Origin: Planctomycetota bacterium
Lineage (GTDB): Bacteria > Planctomycetota > UBA8742 > UBA2392
Assembly: GCA_003576915.1 (NCBI GenBank)
Contig: QEVF01000003.1
Coordinates: forward strand, 49,737 to 113,736
Length of the DNA: 64,000 bases
Direction: 5' to 3'
Position numbers and translations under genes: made by a program
In this document: positions 59,137-64,000 of the stretch, in pieces
Numbering within the stretch: position 1 is the stretch's first letter
Layout: every line of letters starts with the position of its first letter
Notes under the pieces: model-generated
What the model was told of the DNA's origin: nothing
Databases searched by the model: none
What the model saw: only the letters and a program-made list of their open reading frames with translations

Positions 59137-59910
59137 CTACATACGCTTGAGGGCCTCGCCGGGGTCGTCCTTGAGTGCATCGGGGGCCGGGCGCAGCGAC
59201 TGCGCCTGTGCGTCCCGGGCGGCCTGCATGCGGGCCTGCCACAGGGCTTCCTCGGCCTGGCGGCGCTGCAACTCAGCCCTCTCCAACTGTGCCTGCGCCT
59301 CGACACGTGCCGCCACCTCGCGTTCCTTGGCCTCGGCCATGCCGGCGCTGTCCCTGATGCGCCCCAGCCGCACGCTCAGGGGCTGCATTCCAAAGGCCTC
59401 CAGCCGTGCCGCCAGCAGGCCCTTGAACTCCTCGCTGATGCGGGCCCGGTCGGCCAATACGGCCTCAGTGCGCATTTCGCTGATCAGTTCCCGCAGGGCC
59501 GCCTGGGCCTCTTCGGCGGCCAAGGCAGACCACTGGGCACTCTCCAGCCCCAGCAGGCGCGCGGCCGCGGCCCTCATCAGTTCGGGGCTGATGCCGACGG
59601 CGACGGAAACCTCGCCTTCGATGGCCATGTTCACTCCTTCGCGGTTCATGATCGCATCGGCCGCGATGGATATGTTCAAGGTCTCCAGGGAGAGCCAGTC
59701 CGCCTGTTGCAGCAGGGGCCACACCAGCCGCGCCCCGCCGTGCTGGACATGGAGCCCGCCGGGGATGCCCAGCCCGGAAACCACCAGCAGGCGGTTGCTG
59801 GGGCAGCGCCTGAAGCACCGGGCCACCAGCACCACACCCCCGAGCAGGGTCAGGACAGCCGTCGCGGCCACCACAATGGCTGTGAAGTTTGCCTGCAAGA
59901 GCAGCGGCAT
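59137..59910 (-). CDS. Short SPFH paralog of flotillin lacking the long coiled coil
   Basis: 257 residues. Membrane segment (about 12-32), then an SPFH domain clearly related to the flotillin two genes downstream: CPSNRLLVVSGLGIPGGLHVQHGGARLVWPLLQQADWLSLE. The SPFH domain runs to about 190; only about 65 residues of charged helix follow, so the 230-residue coiled coil of full flotillin is missing. Key layout (gdh - this gene - NfeD-like - flotillin) suggests an accessory subunit that caps or modulates flotillin assemblies. Confidence 0.85.
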   Translation of the reverse strand: MPLLLQANFTAIVVAATAVLTLLGGVVLVARCFRRCPSNRLLVVSGLGIPGGLHVQHGGARLVWPLLQQADWLSLETLNISIAADAIMNREGVNMAIEGEVSVAVGISPELMRAAAARLLGLESAQWSALAAEEAQAALRELISEMRTEAVLADRARISEEFKGLLAARLEAFGMQPLSVRLGRIRDSAGMAEAKEREVAARVEAQAQLERAELQRRQAEEALWQARMQAARDAQAQSLRPAPDALKDDPGEALKRM

Positions 59911-59950
59911 GGCACTCCCTCGTCAGGGGTCGGCGAGATGTCCGGCACCA

Positions 59951-61195
59951 TCACAGGTCGCGGGTGACGCGCAGGGCACCGGCCACTCGCGCCACGGCCA
60001 GCAGGTAGGCCGCCTCCCGCCAGTGGCACTTGTGTTCGGCGGCCATGCGTTCGACCTGGTCCAGCGAACGGCGCATGATCTCGCGCAGCCTCGAATTGAC
60101 GTCCTCTTCCGTCCAGTAGTAGCGCTGGCGATTCTGAACCCACTCGAAATAGCTCACCGTCACGCCGCCCGCATTGGCCAGAATGTCGGGAATGACGGTC
60201 ACTCCTCTGGCAAAGAGGATCTGGTCCGCCTCGGGGGTTGTCGGTCCGTTGGCGGCCTCGGCAATCAGGCGGGCCTTCACTCGGCCGGCGTTGCTGCCGG
60301 TGATCTGGTTTTCCAGGGCCGCAGGGATGAGAATGTCCACGTCCAGCTCCAGCAGTTCGGCGTTGCTGATGGCCCGGCCGTCCAGCCCGGCGACCTGCCC
60401 CGTTCGGGTCTTGTGGTCAATGGCCGCACCAACGGAGATGCCCTTGTCGTGGAACACCCCGCCCTGGGAGTCGGAAATGGCCACGACGCTGGCGCCCAGG
60501 CCCGCAATCAGGCGCGCGGCATATTGCCCGGCATTGCCAAAGCCCTGCACGGCCACCGTCTTGCCCTTGAGGCTCATGCCGTGATTCTCGAAGTAGCGCT
60601 CGACACAAAAGACCAGTCCCCGGCCCGTGGCGGAGCCCCGCCCTAGCGAGCCGCCGCAGTCGACCGGCTTGCCGGTGATGACCGCGGGTTCCGGATGGCC
60701 GACGAAGTGGCCGTACTCGTCGGCGATCCACATCATTTCCTGGGGGCCGGTGTTGACGTCCGGCGCCGGTATGTCGAAGTCCGGGCCGATGACCTTGGTC
60801 AGGCGCCTGGCGAAGGCCCGGGTCAGCCGTTCCTTTTCGCCCTGGCTCAGGGCCTTGTAGTCAATAACAAGTCCGCCCTTGCCGCCGCCGTAGGGGATGT
60901 CCACCACGGCACACTTCCACGTCATCCACATGGACAGGGCCTTGACCTCATCGATGGTGACATCGGGATGGAATCGAATGCCGCCCTTGGCGGGCCCGCG
61001 CGCGAAGCTGTGCTGGGCGCGGATGCCGGTCACGACTTCGATGCGGCCGTCGTCCCGGGCGAAGGGCACCGTGAACACATGAAGCGCCTCGGGCTCGGAC
61101 AAGAATCCAATCATGGCCGCGCTCAGCTTGAGCTTGTCGGCCACGGCATGGAGCTGCTGCCGGGCAATCGCAAAGGGGTTGGTCTGTTCCGGCAT
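59951..61195 (-). CDS. gdhA: Glutamate dehydrogenase (Glu/Leu/Phe/Val family)
   Basis: NAD(P)-dependent interconversion of glutamate and 2-oxoglutarate plus ammonia. 414 residues from the ATG at 61195, preceded by GTGAGG. Active-site region FARGPAKGGIRFHPDVTIDEVKALSMWMTWKCAVVDIPYGGGKGG with the catalytic lysine. Dinucleotide-binding GFGNAGQYAARLIAGLGASVVAISDSQGG. It starts seven nucleotides after the tgt stop; an in-frame ATG at 61213 would overlap tgt. The Leu/Phe dehydrogenase alternative is less likely because of length. Confidence 0.93.
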   Translation of the reverse strand: MPEQTNPFAIARQQLHAVADKLKLSAAMIGFLSEPEALHVFTVPFARDDGRIEVVTGIRAQHSFARGPAKGGIRFHPDVTIDEVKALSMWMTWKCAVVDIPYGGGKGGLVIDYKALSQGEKERLTRAFARRLTKVIGPDFDIPAPDVNTGPQEMMWIADEYGHFVGHPEPAVITGKPVDCGGSLGRGSATGRGLVFCVERYFENHGMSLKGKTVAVQGFGNAGQYAARLIAGLGASVVAISDSQGGVFHDKGISVGAAIDHKTRTGQVAGLDGRAISNAELLELDVDILIPAALENQITGSNAGRVKARLIAEAANGPTTPEADQILFARGVTVIPDILANAGGVTVSYFEWVQNRQRYYWTEEDVNSRLREIMRRSLDQVERMAAEHKCHWREAAYLLAVARVAGALRVTRDL

Positions 61196-61202
61196 GGGGG
61201 CC

Positions 61203-62330
61203 TCACTCGGCATCGCCGCTGACGCGGGCAAGCCATTCTCCGGCAAAGGAAGTGAATCGACGCTCCATGATGGCTGTGCGCATCAACCGCATCAATCGGG
61301 CATAGAAGGCCAGGTTGTGCAGGGTCAACAGGGTCATTCCCAAAAACTCGCCGGCCACCAGCAGGTGGCGCAGGTAGCCGCGCGAGAACTTCACGCAGGC
61401 ATAACATTCGCACTCCGGGTCGATGGGTCGGTTGTCCCGGCCGTGGCGGCTGTTTTTCAGGCGCAGGCGGCCGCGACTGGTGAAGACCATGGCGTGGCGT
61501 GCGCTGCGGGTGGGGAGAACGCAGTCGAACATGTCCACGCCCAGGCCCACGGCCTCGATCAGGTCCTCGGGGTAGCCCACGCCCATGAGATAGCGCGGCT
61601 TGTGCTCGGGGAGCAGTGGGGTGACCAGACCCAGGATTTCCTGCATCTGCCGCTTGGTCTCGCCTACGGAGAGGCCGCCGATGGCGTAGCCGGGCAGGTC
61701 GAGGGCAGAGAGGTCGAGGGCGCTTTCGCGGCGCAACTCAGCAGACAGGCCGCCCTGCACGATGCCGAACAGGCGCTGGCGCCTGCCCTGGGCCGATTGC
61801 GCGGGCAAGGCCGCCTTGCAGCGCGCGGCCCAGCGGAGGGAGCGCCGCATGGTCTCCTCCTCGCGCGCCTTGGGCGCGGGAAGGGCCGGCACGTCGTCCA
61901 GTTGCATAACGATGTCCGAACCCAGCCGGTGTTGGATCAGCATGCTGCGCTCGGGGGTCAGCATCTGGCTGGAGCCGTCAAGGTGGCTCTTGAACTCGCA
62001 GCCCTCTTCGGACACCCGGTTCATCTCGCCCAGAGAGAAAACCTGAAAGCCCCCGCTGTCGGTCAGGATGGGGCCGGGCCAGCCCATGAAGGCGTGGAGT
62101 CCGCCCAGCGCGGCTACGGTCTCGCTGCCGGGGCGCAATTCAAGGTGGTAGGTATTGCCCAGCACGACGGAGATGCCGGCCTGGGTCAGTTGGTCCGGCG
62201 TGCAGGCCTTTACGGTGCCCTGGGTGCCAACGGCCATGAACAGGGGTGTTTCAACGCTGCCATGGTCCGTGTGCAGGAGTCCTGCGCGTGCCGTGCCGTC
62301 TGCGGTCTGCAATTGATAGAGTTCACTCAC
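61203..62330 (-). CDS. tgt: Queuine tRNA-ribosyltransferase
   Basis: Exchanges guanine 34 for the queuosine precursor in GUN-anticodon tRNAs. 375 residues from the GTG at 62330, chosen because a TACAAT -10 box lies directly before it and the length fits the family. Catalytic Asp in PILTDSGGFQVFS; FGIVQGGL; second Asp in GVDMFDCVLPTR; zinc ligands in CECYACVKFSRGYLRHL followed by H. The window's own tRNA-Tyr(GTA) is a natural substrate. Confidence 0.95.
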   Translation of the reverse strand: MSELYQLQTADGTARAGLLHTDHGSVETPLFMAVGTQGTVKACTPDQLTQAGISVVLGNTYHLELRPGSETVAALGGLHAFMGWPGPILTDSGGFQVFSLGEMNRVSEEGCEFKSHLDGSSQMLTPERSMLIQHRLGSDIVMQLDDVPALPAPKAREEETMRRSLRWAARCKAALPAQSAQGRRQRLFGIVQGGLSAELRRESALDLSALDLPGYAIGGLSVGETKRQMQEILGLVTPLLPEHKPRYLMGVGYPEDLIEAVGLGVDMFDCVLPTRSARHAMVFTSRGRLRLKNSRHGRDNRPIDPECECYACVKFSRGYLRHLLVAGEFLGMTLLTLHNLAFYARLMRLMRTAIMERRFTSFAGEWLARVSGDAE

Positions 62331-62337
62331 GACGGGG

Positions 62338-62343
62338 ATTGTA
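62338..62343 (-). promoter_or_regulatory. -10 box of tgt (leaderless type)
   Basis: TACAAT on the minus strand (five of six consensus), preceded by GC, seven nucleotides before the GTG start. The -35 region is weak. Confidence 0.4.
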
Positions 62344-62437
62344 GCGGCGAAATGCGGGAGCAAGAGTCCCGGGCGCAGGCCCGGACGATCCATGCTGCTG
62401 CGGGTAACCGGCCCTCGCTGGCGCTTTGGGCTGCTGT

Positions 62438-62443
62438 TATCGT
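62438..62443 (+). promoter_or_regulatory. -10-like box of the ABC permease gene
   Basis: TATCGT ends six nucleotides before the ATG at 62450, with no Shine-Dalgarno in between (TGCCGCC). Consistent with leaderless transcription; the -35 is not clear. Confidence 0.3.
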
Positions 62444-62449
62444 GCCGCC

Positions 62450-63997
62450 ATGAAATTCGTGCTCAAGAATGTCCTTCGGCGCAAGGCGCGGACCCTGTTC
62501 TCGGTGCTCGGGGTGGGGCTGGGCATCTCCATCATGGTGGCGCTGTTCACGATCAGCGACGACATCATCAACCAGTTCCGCCAGATGCTCCAGACCCAGC
62601 GTGGAGACATCATCGTTTCGCAGGGCAACGTTGACGAAATCGAAAGCCGCGTCGAAACGCGCTACGTGGAGCGGCTCAAGGAACTCAAGGGCGTGAAGAA
62701 CGTGACGCCCATGATCATGGCGTTTCTGCGCACGGAGGGCAATTTCGGCCAGTCCCCCGCCATCCTCTATTACGGCATCACCGAGGATAACCCCATCGTG
62801 CGCCACATGGAGATGGTCCAGGGCAAGCCCATTTCCGACGACGACCCCAACGGTGTGGTTTTCGGAGAAACCGCCTATCGCATCGTCCAGGAGAAGCTGG
62901 AGAAGGACAAGCAACTGGACATCAACAAGCCGCTGTCCCTGACTGATCTGATCCAGTCTCCGGGGTTTGCCCAGATTTTCGGCAAGCCCGACAACTGGGA
63001 CAAGCTCAACGACTTCCAGAAATTCCAGTGGGTCACGGGTCGCCTCAAGAAGCTCGGCATTCACCCGGACGCCACCGCCACAGAAACCGATGAGGAATAC
63101 CAGAAGCGAACCGGCAAAGACCCCAAGGTCTGGCTGCGCCGCGCCGACGAAACCGACCAGGAATACCGCGACCGCACCCGCGCCCTGGACCCGGTGGCCT
63201 TCCCCCGGGGGGTCGATCCCGCCGGCGACATCGGCATGAAGCAGAACCGGCTTCAGCTCACGGTGCGCGGGGTGTGCCGTACGGGCGTTGCCATTCAGGA
63301 TGCCGCCGTCTACTTCCATATGCGCGCGGCCCAGCTGGTCAAGGGCATGCACGAGCGCGTGGATGAAGAGCGCGTTCTGGACGACAAAGGAAAGCCCGTG
63401 CGCGGCGAGGACGGCAAGTTTCTCGTCAATCGCTTTCCCCGACCCGCCATGGCCAGTTTTCTCGTGGTTGAAGTCGATGACCCCAAGGAAAAGGAAGCCA
63501 TAGCCGCGCTGTGCACGCAGATCAGCGGCGATGTGGACGAGTTCAAGAACCTGCGGGCGACGCCTTCGAGCGAGGTGCTGGACCGCTACAGCGAAATCAA
63601 CCTGATTGAGAAGTTCGGCTGGGTGGTGAGCATCATTGCGGCCCTGGCCGGGGCGCTGGGCGTCCTCAACATCATGATGATGGCCGTGCTCGAGCGGACC
63701 CGCGAGATCGGCCTGATGCTTGCCATAGGCTGGCCCAAATCGCGCGTGCTTCTGCTGGTCATCGCCGAAGGCATGGTGATTTCCGTGCTGGGCGGCGTGG
63801 TGGGGGTGGGCTTTGGCTATGCGGAAACCCTGGTGGCCCGCGACTACCTGAACCTCGACGGCCTCAGCGGCGAGCTGAACCTTGAGCGTTCGCTTCAGGC
63901 GCTGGGGCTGGCTTTTGTGATCGGCTTTCTGGCCAGTCTCTACCCGGCCTGGCGGGCCTCGCGGCTCACCCCCATTGACGCCTTGCGCCAGGAGTAG
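62450..63997 (+). CDS. MacB/FtsX-type ABC transporter permease
   Basis: 515 residues. First membrane segment about 13-38 (LFSVLGVGLGISIMVALF), a large extracytoplasmic domain (about 40-390), then three C-terminal segments including IAALAGALGVLNIMMMAVLERTREIGLMLAIGWPKSRVLLL, the FtsX-domain signature, and LFALYPAWRASRLTPIDALRQE-like end (FLASLYPAWRAS, PIDALRQE). The extracytoplasmic domain is enlarged by a charged insert (about 160-260) containing the twice-occurring ETDxEYxxRT. The ATPase and membrane-fusion partners would be outside the window; type-VII ABC proteins usually act in efflux or lipoprotein trafficking. Confidence 0.88.
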   Translation: MKFVLKNVLRRKARTLFSVLGVGLGISIMVALFTISDDIINQFRQMLQTQRGDIIVSQGNVDEIESRVETRYVERLKELKGVKNVTPMIMAFLRTEGNFGQSPAILYYGITEDNPIVRHMEMVQGKPISDDDPNGVVFGETAYRIVQEKLEKDKQLDINKPLSLTDLIQSPGFAQIFGKPDNWDKLNDFQKFQWVTGRLKKLGIHPDATATETDEEYQKRTGKDPKVWLRRADETDQEYRDRTRALDPVAFPRGVDPAGDIGMKQNRLQLTVRGVCRTGVAIQDAAVYFHMRAAQLVKGMHERVDEERVLDDKGKPVRGEDGKFLVNRFPRPAMASFLVVEVDDPKEKEAIAALCTQISGDVDEFKNLRATPSSEVLDRYSEINLIEKFGWVVSIIAALAGALGVLNIMMMAVLERTREIGLMLAIGWPKSRVLLLVIAEGMVISVLGGVVGVGFGYAETLVARDYLNLDGLSGELNLERSLQALGLAFVIGFLASLYPAWRASRLTPIDALRQE

Positions 63998-64000
63998 TTC

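Noticed and set aside
61196..61213. ATG at 61213 as gdh start, overlapping tgt
   Set aside because: The ATG at 61195 has the better Shine-Dalgarno (GTGAGG) and gives the usual N-terminus; overlap is not required.

Overview
This is a GC-rich bacterial chromosome segment dominated by the translation and transcription core. The host is most likely a member of Planctomycetota or a neighbouring phylum of the PVC group. That placement is an inference from gene content: an MJ0042-type zinc-ribbon membrane protein, a SecE with extra N-terminal membrane segments, an FHA-Ser/Thr kinase, a flotillin locus and mreBCD. No rRNA, phage, IS or CRISPR was seen.

Region 1 (1-28788, all minus strand) is an ancestral-looking super-cluster. 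In transcription order: tRNA-Thr(TGT), tRNA-Tyr, tRNA-Gly, tRNA-Thr(GGT), tuf, rpmG, tRNA-Trp, secE, nusG, rplK, rplA, rplJ, rplL, rpoB, rpoC, a helical-repeat lipoprotein, rpsL, rpsG, fusA, then the S10/spc run rpsJ-rplC-rplD-rplW-rplB-rpsS-rplV-rpsC-rplP-rpmC-rpsQ-rplN-rplX-rplE-rpsN-rpsH-rplF-rplR (cut by the window edge). Genes are spaced by 21-357 nt and never overlap. Terminator-like hairpins follow rpoC and rpsL, and sigma70-like promoters precede rpsG and fusA, so the cluster is probably several transcription units.

Region 2 (28900-46900) is mixed: a two-gene membrane pair (TIGR03546/TIGR03545-like), topA, ruvX, a mannose-1-phosphate guanylyltransferase, leuB, an M48 membrane protease, a crotonase, clpX-clpP-tig, an FHA-kinase and a TetR regulator. 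The tig-clpP spacer holds five consecutive hairpins.

Region 3 (46843-64000) has mreBCD, a 1372-residue zinc-ribbon membrane protein with four repeated extracytoplasmic domains and a LamG-like end, a lipoprotein, a secreted protein with an internal duplication and a related C-terminal domain, and a membrane redoxin whose frame is interrupted by a single in-frame TGA exactly at the active-site cysteine (W-TGA-P-F-C). This is a strong selenoprotein candidate. It is followed by a flotillin operon (tgt-gdh-SPFH paralog-NfeD-like-flotillin) and a MacB-type ABC permease.

Several genes (ruvX, topA, tgt, the M48 protease, the permease) have a TAnnnT -10-like box 7-11 nt (centre) before the start codon and no clear Shine-Dalgarno, suggesting leaderless mRNAs.
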